Positions 34,757 to 43,279 of a stretch of DNA of 64,000 bases are shown here, in pieces. Positions within the stretch are counted from its first letter, which is position 1; each line of letters starts with the position of its first letter. A program made the position numbers and the translations under genes. The stretch lies in assembly GCA_025774935.1 (NCBI GenBank), contig JALGZK010000006.1:50638-114637 (forward strand), in the 5' to 3' direction. Source of the stretch: a bacterium (GTDB taxonomy: Bacteria > Joyebacterota > Joyebacteria > Joyebacterales > Joyebacteraceae). Below the pieces are notes generated by a model. That model was not told the DNA's origin. It saw only the letters and a program-made list of their open reading frames with translations, and did not search any database.

Positions 34757-35181
34757 CCTCGTTCGGGCTCTCCTGCCGCCGGATCTCCTCGTCGGCCGCA
34801 CGAAGTCCCGGGGAACCGGGCTCCGCCCTCCGGACCCACTTCAGTAGCCCCCAAGTACGACCCCGCGCCCCTGCCGTCATCTAAAGGACTGGAGAGCGGT
34901 ACGGGAGACCCTTTCCCGCCGCTGCGCGCCTGCGGGAGGGACATTGACACGCTCAGCGTCCTGTGCTATCATGGTAAATGAGCACAATAAGGGGTCGGAG
35001 GCGCCGCCCGCTGGCGGGGATGCCGACGACCGCCCCGAACGGGTTCACTACGCCGCGATACTGATGTGCGTCGGGAGACCTGGAAAGGGTAACTGTATGT
35101 TGCGGAGGCTGGTGTCAGGCCGACGCGACTGGTCCTCTCATGGGTCCGCCGAAGGGCGGGGCCCTGGAAGGAGGAGGAAGG
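34757..35181 (+). promoter_or_regulatory. intergenic region with promoter and long leader
   Basis: This stretch holds a consensus promoter, TTGACA (34944-34949), 17 bases, TATCAT (34967-34972). Transcription would start near 34980 and leave a leader of about 200 bases before the first of three tandem secreted-protein genes. No riboswitch family or leader peptide is recognised in it. Confidence 0.7.
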
Positions 35182-36009
35182 ATGAAGCGGCTTGCCACGA
35201 TCCTCGTGACCGGAGCGATCCTCCTCGCGTTCGCTTCGAGTTCGATGGGCGCCATCGGCTGGTGCGGGAACATCTGGCCCAACAACGGCGTCCAGTACAC
35301 GTCGAACGACAACATCGACGTGTACGTGCAGGTCTGGAAGGACGGCTGCACAGGCTGCGACCTCGGCCCGTGCGCCGACATCGAGGCCTACCTGTACTAC
35401 CGCTGCGAGGGCGACCCGGACTTCATCGAGGTCCCGATGACCTTCAACGTCTGCGTCTTCAACAACGACGAGTTCATCGGACAGATCCCGGCCGGACACG
35501 GCTGCGACGTCGTCGAGTACTACGTGAAGGTGGTCGACACGACCGACAACGACGAGTGCTACGGGAACGATCAGGCGGGCAATCCCCCGAACTTCTTCCT
35601 GCCCATCGTCGAGGTCACCGGCCAGGACGTCACAGTGCGCTTCAACCTGTGCCTGACGAGCGCCATCGAGACGGCCGGCGGCGTCTGCGTGACCGGCGCG
35701 GGCGACCCGCTCACGAACTGGGGCGACGGCGTGCCCATGAACTTCAACTGCGAAGCGGCCAGCCCGAAGCTCTACTTCGTCGACGTGCTCTTCCCGGCCG
35801 GTACGAATCCCTACGTCGAGTACAAGTACAAGAAGGACGACTGCGCGACGTGGGAAGGCACTGGGAACCACAGCTTCTCGATCGACGACTCGGGTGCGAC
35901 CCAGGAGCTTCCTCTGGACGGTTGGGAGTGGTTGGACCCCGACTGTCCCGAGTGCCCGAGCCCCGTCGAGGACGCGACGTGGGGCACGATCAAGGGGTTG
36001 TACCGATAG
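35182..36009 (+). CDS. secreted starch-binding-like protein with WGTIKGLYR C-terminus
   Basis: This 275-aa protein has a signal peptide (MKRLATILVTGAILLAFASS). Residues about 25-150 form a Cys-rich beta domain; residues about 150-258 form a CBM20-like domain starting VTVRFNLCL and including YVEYKYKKDDCATW. It ends in CPECPSPVEDATWGTIKGLYR-type sequence; the last 15 residues match the tag at 5618. Carbohydrate binding is inferred from fold resemblance. The ATG follows GAGGAGGAAGG. It is first of three related tandem genes, and its second domain is duplicated in the next one. No enzyme domain is seen. Confidence 0.78.
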   Translation: MKRLATILVTGAILLAFASSSMGAIGWCGNIWPNNGVQYTSNDNIDVYVQVWKDGCTGCDLGPCADIEAYLYYRCEGDPDFIEVPMTFNVCVFNNDEFIGQIPAGHGCDVVEYYVKVVDTTDNDECYGNDQAGNPPNFFLPIVEVTGQDVTVRFNLCLTSAIETAGGVCVTGAGDPLTNWGDGVPMNFNCEAASPKLYFVDVLFPAGTNPYVEYKYKKDDCATWEGTGNHSFSIDDSGATQELPLDGWEWLDPDCPECPSPVEDATWGTIKGLYR

Positions 36010-36045
36010 TGGGGCCTGCTTATTCAGTCGGATGAGTACGTGCGA

Positions 36046-36076
36046 TCAGGCCCCGGCGGCGGACGTCGGGGCCTGA
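36046..36076 (+). terminator. hairpin after first tandem gene
   Basis: TCAGGCCCCG and CGGGGCCTGA form a 10-bp stem with an 11-base loop between the first and second secreted-protein genes. Without a T-run it may attenuate or stabilise rather than fully terminate. Confidence 0.5.
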
Positions 36077-36157
36077 CTCGCGACTTGGCCTGACAGACGC
36101 CGGGGATGGCCCGAGGCACGAAGTCGCGGGCACCCCGAGCGGAAGGGGGATGCAGAG

Positions 36158-37174
36158 ATGAAGTGGATTGCGGCGATTCTGACGGCTGCCTTTCTCGTCG
36201 TTCCGGCCGCGGCACTCGCGGGCCCGAGCGTCGTCGGCAGCATGCAGGGCTGGGATCCTGCGGATCCCAACTACGATCTGTCGCTGAACGGAAATGGAGT
36301 CTGGGTCCTGACGAAGTCCCTGCTCGCGGGCTTCCACGAGTACAAGGTCACGGAGACCGACGCGTGGGACGGGAACGACTTCCCCGGCGCGAACCAGTCG
36401 TTCACGCTCGCCGGTGACGATGACGTGACCTGGTACGTCAACCTCGGCGCCACCGTCGGCGTCAAGGAGGGTGACGAGTTCGTCTTCCACAGCCCGAACC
36501 CGCCCATCATGGCCGGTGACTTCCAGAGCGAGCTCGGCGGCATCGACTGGGATCCGTTCGACACGGTGAACACGGTCATGACCGACACCAACGGTGACGA
36601 CGTCTGGGAGTTCACAGCCGTCATCGCGCCCGGGGGCGACTACCAGGGCAAGGTCGTCCTGAACAACAATTGGGACCAGAGCACCGGCGACAACGTCTCC
36701 TTCAGCTCCGACGGCACGAGCCCGATCACGTTCACGTACGACATGGCGACGAACACGACGGCGGTCTCCACGCAGGTCGTGACACAGCAGGACGTCACCG
36801 TCACGTTCCACCTCTGCCTGAGCGACACGACCGTGACGTCGGGCGCCGTCTGCGTGACCGGCAACCAGCCCCCGATCACCGTCTGGGGGAACGGCGTGCC
36901 GATGGAGGCGGACTGCCCGTCGGTGAGCCCCGGGCTCTACTCGGTCGACGTGCTCTTCCCCGCGGGGAGCGATCCGTTCGTCGAGTACAAGTACAGGAAG
37001 GACGACTGCGAGACGTGGGAGGACGGTGGGAATCGGAGCTTCAACATCGACGACTCCGGGTCTACCATGGAGCTCGAGCTCGACGGATGGAGCTACATCG
37101 AGCCCGACTGCCCGCCGTGCTCGTCCCCGGTCGAGAACGCGACCTGGGGCGTCATCAAGGCTCTCTATAGATAG
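36158..37174 (+). CDS. secreted two-domain starch-binding-like protein with WGVIKALYR C-terminus
   Basis: This 338-aa protein has a signal peptide (MKWIAAILTAAFLVVPAAALA). Its N-terminal region (about 22-205) carries a CBM48/pullulanase-X25-like segment (VVGSMQGWDPADPNYDLSL, FHEYKVTETDAWDG) closely similar to the N-terminus of the next gene product. Its C-terminal region (about 210-338) closely matches the second half of the previous gene product (VTVTFHLCL, VDVLFPAGSDPFVEYKYRK). It ends in CSSPVENATWGVIKALYR. The gene is thus a mosaic of its neighbours. The ATG follows AAGGGGGA. Likely periplasmic, surface or released. Confidence 0.8.
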   Translation: MKWIAAILTAAFLVVPAAALAGPSVVGSMQGWDPADPNYDLSLNGNGVWVLTKSLLAGFHEYKVTETDAWDGNDFPGANQSFTLAGDDDVTWYVNLGATVGVKEGDEFVFHSPNPPIMAGDFQSELGGIDWDPFDTVNTVMTDTNGDDVWEFTAVIAPGGDYQGKVVLNNNWDQSTGDNVSFSSDGTSPITFTYDMATNTTAVSTQVVTQQDVTVTFHLCLSDTTVTSGAVCVTGNQPPITVWGNGVPMEADCPSVSPGLYSVDVLFPAGSDPFVEYKYRKDDCETWEDGGNRSFNIDDSGSTMELELDGWSYIEPDCPPCSSPVENATWGVIKALYR

Positions 37175-37299
37175 CGCCAGAGACGGAAGACAGGCAGCAC
37201 TCGGAAGACGTGTACCGCTGAGACGTCGAGGATGCGGGGTCCGCGCGGGCCCCGAGCGACCGGACGAACGATCTCTCGGTGCGAAGGAGGGAGGTTGGC

Positions 37300-39024
37300 A
37301 TGAAATTCATCACGGCGGCCCTCGTGGTCGCTCTGTTTGCCGCCCCGGCCGCGTTCGCGGATCCGAGCGTGGTCGGGAGCATGCAGGGATGGGATCCTGC
37401 GGATCCGGATTACATCTTGGAGCTCCAGGCGAACGGCGTCTGGGAGCTCGAGAAGCTGCTCGAGGCCGGGTCGTACGACTACAAGGTGACGGAGACCGAC
37501 CTCTGGGACGGGAACGACTTCCCCAGCAACAACCAGACGGTCTCCGTCGACGGGTTCGACTTCCTCGTCTGGTACGTCAACCTGGGCGCGACGGTAGGCA
37601 CGAAGGAGGGGGACGAGTACGTCTTCCATAGCGAGAACCCGCCGATCGTCTGCGGCGACTTCATGGACGAGCTCGGCGGGACCGACTGGGATCAGACCGA
37701 CGAGACGCTGACGGACATGAACGACGACGGGCTCGAGGGCGACGGCGTTGCCGGCGACGGCATCTACTCGTGGGAGTCGGTGATCCCAGCGGGGAGCTAC
37801 AACTTCAAGGTCGTGCTGAACAACAACTGGGACCAGGACACGTACCCGCCGGCACAGAACTACGTGTTCGGCTCGAACGGAACCGACGCGGTCCTCTTCC
37901 GCTACCACATGTACGACAACACTACCGAGGTCTTCACCGAGGCGCCGGGCTCTGTCCTCTACGCGAGGGCGGAGACGGGGGACGGCCCCGTCCGCGTCAA
38001 GTTCTCGAAGAACATGGACCCAGTCACTTCCCAGGTCCCTGGGAACTACAGCCTCGTTGGTGACGTGTCGGGTGCCCAGGCAATCGTCTCCGCGATCCAG
38101 GACCCGGACGACCACAGCATCGTGCGCCTGATCCTCGGCGCGCGCGCCATCCTGCCGGCGGGCGACGACTTCACGCTGACGGTGACCGGCGTCGAGGACG
38201 CAAGCGGGAACCCCATCGATCCCCTGAACAACACCGGCTGCTTCTACACCAACGAGGTGACGTTCGAGATCAACATGCACGTCTACATCGAGGAGAACGG
38301 TCTTCCCGCGACGCTTCACATCCAGGGGGACACCGAGCCTCTGACGTGGGGACAGTGCGAGGGGTCCGAGGCCTTCGACAACGGCGTCGCGCCCGACGTA
38401 GCGGCGGCAGACAGCACGTACACGCTTCAGGAGTTCTTCGCGATCCCGTACGACTGCGACGACACGCCCGCGGGCGTCCAGGTCAAGTACAAGTACATCG
38501 TGGACTGCACGACGTGGGAGGGCGACTTCGACTTCGGGCACTTCGTGGATCTGTCTCCTGACTCGTCGAGCTTCGGGGTGAACGTGTGGTGGAACGACAT
38601 GGCGCCTCAGGACTTCACGACGTGCGACGTCAACGTCCTCTTCCGCGTGTCGAACGCGGCGGCGGGATGCGACACGATCGCGCTCGCGGGATCGGAGCTT
38701 CCGCTCGACTGGGATCCTCCGTACGACTTCCTGCTGAACGACGACGGGCTCATGGGCGACGAGACGCCGGGCGACGGGATCTTCTCGCGGCTCGTCACGT
38801 TCCCGAGCGGGACGTTCAGGTCTCTGAACTACAAGTACGTCTGCAACAACGCCCTCGAGTGCGACGGTCTGCCGGACCGTACGCTCGAGCTCGACGACGT
38901 GAACGCGTGCGCACCGAACCAGATGGAGGTTCTCGACCTCTACGACTGGTGCTCGCCGGTCACCGGGATCGAGCTCCAGCCGATCTCGTGGGGCAAGCTG
39001 AAATCGATGTACCAGGCGAAGTAG
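37300..39024 (+). CDS. large secreted multi-domain protein with WGKLKSMYQAK C-terminus
   Basis: This 574-aa protein has a signal peptide (MKFITAALVVALFAAPAAFA), an N-terminal segment nearly repeating that of the preceding protein (VVGSMQGWDPADPDYILEL, VWYVNLGATVGTKEGDEYVF), a middle Ig-like domain (about 215-320, with VKFSKNMDPVTSQVPGNY) and one or two further CBM20-like domains toward the end (VTFEINMHVYIEENG, VNVLFRVSNAAAG). The C-terminus is a diverged tag, WCSPVTG then ISWGKLKSMYQAK. The ATG follows GAAGGAGGGAGG. It ends the tandem set and is followed by a terminator. Confidence 0.8.
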   Translation: MKFITAALVVALFAAPAAFADPSVVGSMQGWDPADPDYILELQANGVWELEKLLEAGSYDYKVTETDLWDGNDFPSNNQTVSVDGFDFLVWYVNLGATVGTKEGDEYVFHSENPPIVCGDFMDELGGTDWDQTDETLTDMNDDGLEGDGVAGDGIYSWESVIPAGSYNFKVVLNNNWDQDTYPPAQNYVFGSNGTDAVLFRYHMYDNTTEVFTEAPGSVLYARAETGDGPVRVKFSKNMDPVTSQVPGNYSLVGDVSGAQAIVSAIQDPDDHSIVRLILGARAILPAGDDFTLTVTGVEDASGNPIDPLNNTGCFYTNEVTFEINMHVYIEENGLPATLHIQGDTEPLTWGQCEGSEAFDNGVAPDVAAADSTYTLQEFFAIPYDCDDTPAGVQVKYKYIVDCTTWEGDFDFGHFVDLSPDSSSFGVNVWWNDMAPQDFTTCDVNVLFRVSNAAAGCDTIALAGSELPLDWDPPYDFLLNDDGLMGDETPGDGIFSRLVTFPSGTFRSLNYKYVCNNALECDGLPDRTLELDDVNACAPNQMEVLDLYDWCSPVTGIELQPISWGKLKSMYQAK

Positions 39025-39077
39025 TCCCCGGGGTGGTTCCGGGAGGACTGATCGCCGATGTGGTACCCGCAAGAGCT

Positions 39078-39111
39078 GAGGCCGGACAGGGGGACACCCT
39101 CGTCCGGCCTC
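39078..39111 (+). terminator. terminator of the tandem secreted-protein genes
   Basis: GAGGCCGGAC and GTCCGGCCTC form a perfect 10-bp stem around a 14-base loop that can itself pair (AGGG/CCCT), followed by GATCTCTCTCTCG. Confidence 0.65.
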
Positions 39112-39147
39112 GATCTCTCTCTCGTCCGGATTCCGGTAAAGTGGTCA

Positions 39148-39176
39148 TTGACAGGGTGGTTCGGATGTCATAGCTT
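39148..39176 (+). promoter_or_regulatory. promoter of the sigma/anti-sigma operon
   Basis: TTGACA (39148-39153), a 17-base spacer and TAGCTT (39171-39176), about 75 bases before the sigma factor start. It looks like a housekeeping promoter rather than an ECF-type autoregulated one. Confidence 0.7.
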
Positions 39177-39200
39177 GGGGCCTGCTCTCTGGATTGCGAA

Positions 39201-39220
39201 ACGGGCCGGAAACGGCCCGT
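39201..39220 (+). promoter_or_regulatory. GNRA-tetraloop hairpin in the sigma factor leader
   Basis: ACGGGCCG and CGGCCCGT form an 8-bp stem capped by GAAA, a GNRA tetraloop, about 18 bases after the likely transcription start and 31 bases before the GTG. No T-run follows, so it may stabilise the transcript or modulate translation. Confidence 0.5.
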
Positions 39221-39251
39221 CAAACGGAACTAAACGTAGAGGCAGTGGAAC

Positions 39252-39833
39252 GTGTCAGATGCTGTGAACGGGGCAGCGGGAGCTCCGACTACCGAAAACA
39301 CCCAAGCCCTGATCAGGCGGCTCAAGGCCGGCGATGAAAAGGCCTTTGACGAACTCGTAACCGAGTACCGCGAGAGAATCTATCGCGTCGCCTGGAGGAT
39401 CCTGCGGGAAGACGAGGCCGCGGAGGATGCGGCGCAGGAAGCCTTCATCAAGGTGTTCCGGCACATCGGGAGGTTCGAAGGACGGTCGAGTCTCTACACC
39501 TGGATCTACCGGATCACCGTCAACATCGCTCTTAACAAACTGAAGAGAGACAGGTTCCGGCAGATGCTGCCGCTGGGCGACCTCCCGAGACGGGAGAGAA
39601 GGCCTACCGCCGATCCGGCGAGGATGGCCGAGAGCTCGGAGATCGCGCACAGGATCAGGGAGGCGGTCGAGACGCTGCCGGACAAGCAGAAAGCGGTTTT
39701 CACGCTGAAGTTTTATGAAGGAATGAGTCATCGGGAGATTGCGGACATCGTGGGCTGCTCCGAAGGGACTTCGAAGGCCAACTACTTCCACGCGATCAGG
39801 AAGCTCAGGACGCAACTCGAGGATCTAAGATGA
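39252..39833 (+). CDS. ECF sigma factor, RpoE-like
   Basis: This 193-aa protein has sigma region 2 (about residues 36-100, with DEAAEDAAQEAFIKVFRHI and YTWIYRITVN) and region 4 (about 135-190, with MSHREIADIVGCSEGTSKANY), with nothing else, as in extracytoplasmic-function sigma factors. It directs RNA polymerase to a stress or envelope regulon. The start is a GTG at 39252 with a modest purine-rich site upstream. The stop overlaps the start of the anti-sigma gene as ATGA, so the pair is translationally coupled and expected to be regulated by sequestration. Confidence 0.92.
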   Translation: MSDAVNGAAGAPTTENTQALIRRLKAGDEKAFDELVTEYRERIYRVAWRILREDEAAEDAAQEAFIKVFRHIGRFEGRSSLYTWIYRITVNIALNKLKRDRFRQMLPLGDLPRRERRPTADPARMAESSEIAHRIREAVETLPDKQKAVFTLKFYEGMSHREIADIVGCSEGTSKANYFHAIRKLRTQLEDLR

Positions 39834-40429
39834 AACGGTGCTGCGAAGGAATGGAAGAGCTTCTCATCGAGTACGTCGATGGGGATCTCACACAGGCGGA
39901 CCGGGATGCGGTCGACGCGCACTGCAGTGAATGCGAATGCTGCGCCGAGGAGCTCCAGGAGATCGAGGCGCTCAAGTGCTGCCTCGTCGAGGACGGCTAC
40001 GTCGAGCCCTCGCCGTTCTACTGGACCCGCTTCAACGCCCGCCTGAGGAAGAGGCTCCACCCGGCAGGACGCTGGGCGGAAGCCGCGGGACGCTGGCAGG
40101 TGCTGGCGCCGAAGCTGGTTCCGGTGGCGGTGGCGGTGGTGTGCTTCGGTGTCGGTCTCTGGCTCGGCGTCAGGCCGGTCACGGAGCCGGCGACGGTCGG
40201 GGGACAGGCCCCCGCGTACACGGAGGCGCAGTACACCTCCGACGGACCACTGGTCTCTCCGAAGAGCAAGCACCTCGTCGAGAGCGGACTCGAGTACGCC
40301 TCGTACGGCACGCCCGGCGGCGACACGCTCCAGCCTCAGAGCTACGACCAGCCGCGCGTGTACCTCACGGGCGACAAGACCCCTGCCCAGCAGGAGATCG
40401 AGGAACGCCTCGAGGAGTTGAACGAATAG
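39830..40429 (+). CDS. zinc anti-sigma factor
   Basis: This 199-aa protein has an N-terminal zinc-binding anti-sigma (ZAS) domain with the HxxxCxxC motif (H31, C35, C38) and an additional Cys-rich surround. One membrane helix lies at about residues 95-115 (LVPVAVAVVCFGVGLWLG), followed by a periplasmic tail of about 80 residues rich in Tyr, Pro and Gly. It should hold the ECF sigma factor at the inner membrane and release it on an envelope or redox signal. Its ATG overlaps the sigma stop codon by four bases. A terminator follows. Confidence 0.85.
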   Translation: MKRCCEGMEELLIEYVDGDLTQADRDAVDAHCSECECCAEELQEIEALKCCLVEDGYVEPSPFYWTRFNARLRKRLHPAGRWAEAAGRWQVLAPKLVPVAVAVVCFGVGLWLGVRPVTEPATVGGQAPAYTEAQYTSDGPLVSPKSKHLVESGLEYASYGTPGGDTLQPQSYDQPRVYLTGDKTPAQQEIEERLEELNE

Positions 40430-40481
40430 CGGCAGCGGCTGACGCTCGGTGACCGTCGCAGGTCGCCAGCCGCTCACGATG

Positions 40482-40511
40482 GAAGGGCCGTCACTGACGT
40501 GGCGGCCCTTC
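40482..40511 (+). terminator. terminator of the sigma/anti-sigma operon
   Basis: GAAGGGCCG and CGGCCCTTC pair around an inner TCAC/GTGG region, followed by TCTCATT. Confidence 0.65.
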
Positions 40512-40584
40512 TCTCATTAGTAGTGGTCGCGGCGGTGCGCGGTCCGGTCCGGGAACGCTCGCGGGCCTCGCGCTTCGATTCCGC

Positions 40585-40613
40585 TTGTCGGCGGGTCCCC
40601 CTCGTGATACTAG
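40585..40613 (+). promoter_or_regulatory. possible purD promoter
   Basis: TTGTCG (40585-40590), 17 bases, TACTAG (40608-40613), about 100 bases before purD. Match to consensus is only fair. Confidence 0.4.
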
Positions 40614-40716
40614 TTCGATTGGCTGGCGCCGCGCCGGCCGACCCTCGAAGACAGCACGGACGTGAGGCCGCGCCCCTTGCCGGGCGGCCCTCCTTATGAA
40701 TGAGAGGCGGACAGCG

Positions 40717-42003
40717 ATGAAGGTCCTCGTCGTAGGTGGGGGAGGGCGCGAGCACGCGCTCGTCTGGAAGATCGCGCAGAGCCCGCTCGTCACGGAAGTC
40801 CTCGCCGCGCCCGGGAACGCGGGCACGGCCGCGCAGGCGCGGAACGTGCCGCTCAAGGCCGACGACATCGACGGGCTAACCGCGCTCGCGGCCGACGAAG
40901 GGTGCGGACTCACGGTGATCGGACCCGAGGTGCCGCTGACGCTCGGTCTCGCCGATCGGCTTGCCGAACGGGGGCTCCCCGTCTTCGGTCCGTCGAAGGC
41001 AGCCGCCAGGCTCGAGGGCAGCAAGGCGTTCGCGAAGGAGATCATGAAGCGCGGAGGAGTGCCGACCGCCCGCGCCTGGCTCACGGAGGATCGCGGCGAG
41101 GCGCTCGGGCGCGCGAGGGAGCTCGGGTTCCCGGTCGTCGTCAAGGCCGACGGGCTCGCGGCGGGGAAGGGCGTGGTCATCGCCACCGACGAGCCGGCGG
41201 CGGCCGCCGCGATCGACGACGCGCTCGTAGACCGCAGGTTCGGGGACTCGGGCTCGAGCGTTCTGATTGAGGAATACCTCGAGGGTGAGGAAGCGTCCGT
41301 GCTCGCGATCGTCGACGGCGAGCGCATCGCGCTCCTCGTCCCCTCGCAGGATCACAAGCGCGCGCTCGACGGCGACAGGGGTCCGAACACCGGCGGGATG
41401 GGAGCGTACGCTCCGGCGCCCGTCGTCACGCCCGCGGTATTCGAGACGACCGCGACGGACGTGATCCGGGCGACCGTCCGCGCGCTCTCCGAGTTCGACG
41501 GGACCGTCTACCGCGGTGTGCTCTACGCCGGACTCATGATCACCGGCGACCGAGTGAGGGTCCTCGAGTTCAACTGCCGCTTCGGGGACCCCGAGGCGCA
41601 GGTGGTGCTTCCGCTCCTCGACGGCGACATCGTCGAGATCATGCTCGCCGCGTCGCGGGGTCAGCTGGACCCGGCGACCGTGCGCGCGAAGGGAGGCGCG
41701 GCCGCCTGTGTCGTGATGGCGTCGGGCGGCTATCCGGGTTCGTACGAGAAGGGGAAGGTCATCGCGGGGCTCGACGCTGCGGACGACATGGACGACGTCA
41801 TCGTCTTCCACGCGGGCACCGCGATCGCAGACGGCCAGGTCGTGACGTCGGGGGGGCGCGTGCTCGGGGTCACCGGGCTCGGGGCCGACCTCGAGCGGGC
41901 GATCGGCTCCGCGTACGCGGCGGTCGGCGCGATCGACTTCGAGGGCGCCAACTCCAGGAAGGACATCGGGCACCGGGCGCTGAACAGGTGTGGCGCGCGA
42001 TGA
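40717..42003 (+). CDS. purD: phosphoribosylamine-glycine ligase
   Basis: This 428-aa protein is GAR synthetase, the second enzyme of purine synthesis, which joins glycine to phosphoribosylamine using ATP. The signature N-terminus (MKVLVVGGGGREHALVWKI), the ATP-grasp domain (KADGLAAGKGVVIA near residue 150) and the GPNTGGMGAYAP motif near residue 230 are all present, and length is typical. I choose the ATG at 40717, directly before the family N-terminus; an in-frame ATG at 40696 adds seven residues. Its stop overlaps the start of the tsaC-like gene by four bases. Confidence 0.94.
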   Translation: MKVLVVGGGGREHALVWKIAQSPLVTEVLAAPGNAGTAAQARNVPLKADDIDGLTALAADEGCGLTVIGPEVPLTLGLADRLAERGLPVFGPSKAAARLEGSKAFAKEIMKRGGVPTARAWLTEDRGEALGRARELGFPVVVKADGLAAGKGVVIATDEPAAAAAIDDALVDRRFGDSGSSVLIEEYLEGEEASVLAIVDGERIALLVPSQDHKRALDGDRGPNTGGMGAYAPAPVVTPAVFETTATDVIRATVRALSEFDGTVYRGVLYAGLMITGDRVRVLEFNCRFGDPEAQVVLPLLDGDIVEIMLAASRGQLDPATVRAKGGAAACVVMASGGYPGSYEKGKVIAGLDAADDMDDVIVFHAGTAIADGQVVTSGGRVLGVTGLGADLERAIGSAYAAVGAIDFEGANSRKDIGHRALNRCGAR

Positions 42004-42641
42004 AGGAGATCGACCTCACCGCGAGGAGCGACGAGAGCCGGAAGGAACTCCTCCAGCCGGCAGCGCTCGCCATCAAGGACGGTCACCTCGTGATCGTCCC
42101 CACCTCGACCTACTACGCGCTCGCCGCCGACGCGACGAACCCCGCGGCCGTGCGCCGGGTCTTCTCCGCCAAGAAGCGCGACCCCTCCAAGCCGCTCATC
42201 GTACTCGTCGACTCGTTCCAGATGGTGAAGAGCTACGTGCGGGAGGTCCCGGCCGCCGCGAAGGAGCTCGACTGGCGGTTCGGGGGCAAGGGACTCACGT
42301 ACGTGCTCGAGGCGTCGCCCGGCCTCCCCGAGGAGCTCACGGGCGGGACGGGCACGGTCGCCGTCCGCGTCGAGCGGAACGAGGTGCTCCAGGAGCTCCT
42401 GGGGCTCATCGGACGGCCGATCACGGGCACCTCGGCGAACGTGGAGGGGAAACCGGCCCCCGCCAACGTCGACCAGGCCGTCGCCGGCCTCAGGGACTGG
42501 ATCGAGGTGGCCGTGCGCGGGTGGCCGTCGAAGGCAGGAGCGCCCACGACGATCGTCGACCTCACCGGCGAGAAGCCCTCGCTCGTCCGCGAGGGGACGG
42601 TTCCGTGGGACGACCTCGAGGCCGCGCTCGGGCTTACGTAG
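42000..42641 (+). CDS. Sua5/YciO/YrdC-family threonylcarbamoyl-AMP synthase
   Basis: This 213-aa protein belongs to the Sua5/YciO/YrdC family. It likely makes threonylcarbamoyl-AMP for the t6A modification of tRNA. Visible motifs include IVPTSTYYALAADA, KKRDPSKPLIVLV and the ITGTSANVEGKPAPA segment; the length (YrdC domain only) fits TsaC/YciO rather than the longer Sua5. A YciO-type function cannot be excluded. It overlaps purD by ATGA, so translation is coupled, although the two pathways are unrelated. Confidence 0.85.
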   Translation: MKEIDLTARSDESRKELLQPAALAIKDGHLVIVPTSTYYALAADATNPAAVRRVFSAKKRDPSKPLIVLVDSFQMVKSYVREVPAAAKELDWRFGGKGLTYVLEASPGLPEELTGGTGTVAVRVERNEVLQELLGLIGRPITGTSANVEGKPAPANVDQAVAGLRDWIEVAVRGWPSKAGAPTTIVDLTGEKPSLVREGTVPWDDLEAALGLT

Positions 42642-42741
42642 CGCGTCCTTTGCCCGGGTGATCCCCCGCCACCGTCGTCGTCGTCGCCGTGGTCGCCGGA
42701 GCGGCCGGAGCTCCAGGAGCGGCCGGGCACGGCGTTGACTC

Positions 42742-42771
42742 TTGACCGCCCGCGGTCTCGTGGCCTACACT
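42742..42771 (+). promoter_or_regulatory. promoter of the phosphatase/rpiB/glyA group
   Basis: TTGACC (42742-42747), an 18-base spacer and TACACT (42766-42771), about 32 bases before the ATG at 42803. Confidence 0.55.
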
Positions 42772-42802
42772 TTCTCGACGCCACTTCACGTGTGAGGAAC
42801 CC

Positions 42803-43279
42803 ATGAAGTTCTCAGTCCTGATCATCTGCACGGGGAACTCGTGCAGGAGCGCGATGGGGGAGGGGATCCTGAAGTCAATGATCCCCCAGAAGTACGAGGA
42901 CACGCTCCTCGTGGTCTCCGCCGGAACGGCGAACCTGCCGGGCATGCCCGCAACCGCGCTCGCGCGGGAGGTCTCGTCCGAGCACGACGTCGACATCGAC
43001 GGGCACGTGTCGAGCGGGCTGTCCGAGTGGGAGCTCGACCTCGCCGACCTCATCCTCTGCATGACGAAAGAGCAGTGCGACCACGTCATCGCGATGGACC
43101 CGACCGCCAAGGAGCGGGCCTTCCTCCTCTCCGAGTTCGCGGGCGCCGACTCGGAGGACATCCCCGATCCCATCGGGGGCACGAAGGTCGAGTACGAGGC
43201 GGTCTTCGAGAAGCTCGAGGACTACCTCGAGGAGGCCTTGCCGAAGATCCTCGACATGGCAGAGAAAGCCAACCAATGA
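42803..43279 (+). CDS. low-molecular-weight protein tyrosine phosphatase family
   Basis: This 158-aa protein has the LMW-PTP/arsenate reductase P-loop C9-TGNSC-R15 at its N-terminus and the C-terminal acid motif DIPDPIGG. It is either a protein tyrosine/arginine phosphatase or a related enzyme. The next gene is rpiB; in Firmicutes the protein-arginine phosphatase YwlE is encoded beside an rpiB homologue (ywlF), so an arginine or ribose-phosphate link is possible but only inferred. The ATG overlaps nothing upstream; its stop overlaps the rpiB start as ATGA. Confidence 0.85.
   Translation: MKFSVLIICTGNSCRSAMGEGILKSMIPQKYEDTLLVVSAGTANLPGMPATALAREVSSEHDVDIDGHVSSGLSEWELDLADLILCMTKEQCDHVIAMDPTAKERAFLLSEFAGADSEDIPDPIGGTKVEYEAVFEKLEDYLEEALPKILDMAEKANQ

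Noticed and set aside
34974..35120. ATG-led frame in the leader of the tandem secreted-protein genes
   Set aside because: Its ATG overlaps the -10 box, so it would not be on the transcript with a ribosome site; the following frame is low complexity.
42661..42720. GTC-rich low-complexity stretch as a repeat element
   Set aside because: It is a short run of (GTC)n and GCCGGAGC-type words between genes, without flanking repeats or other copies nearby.
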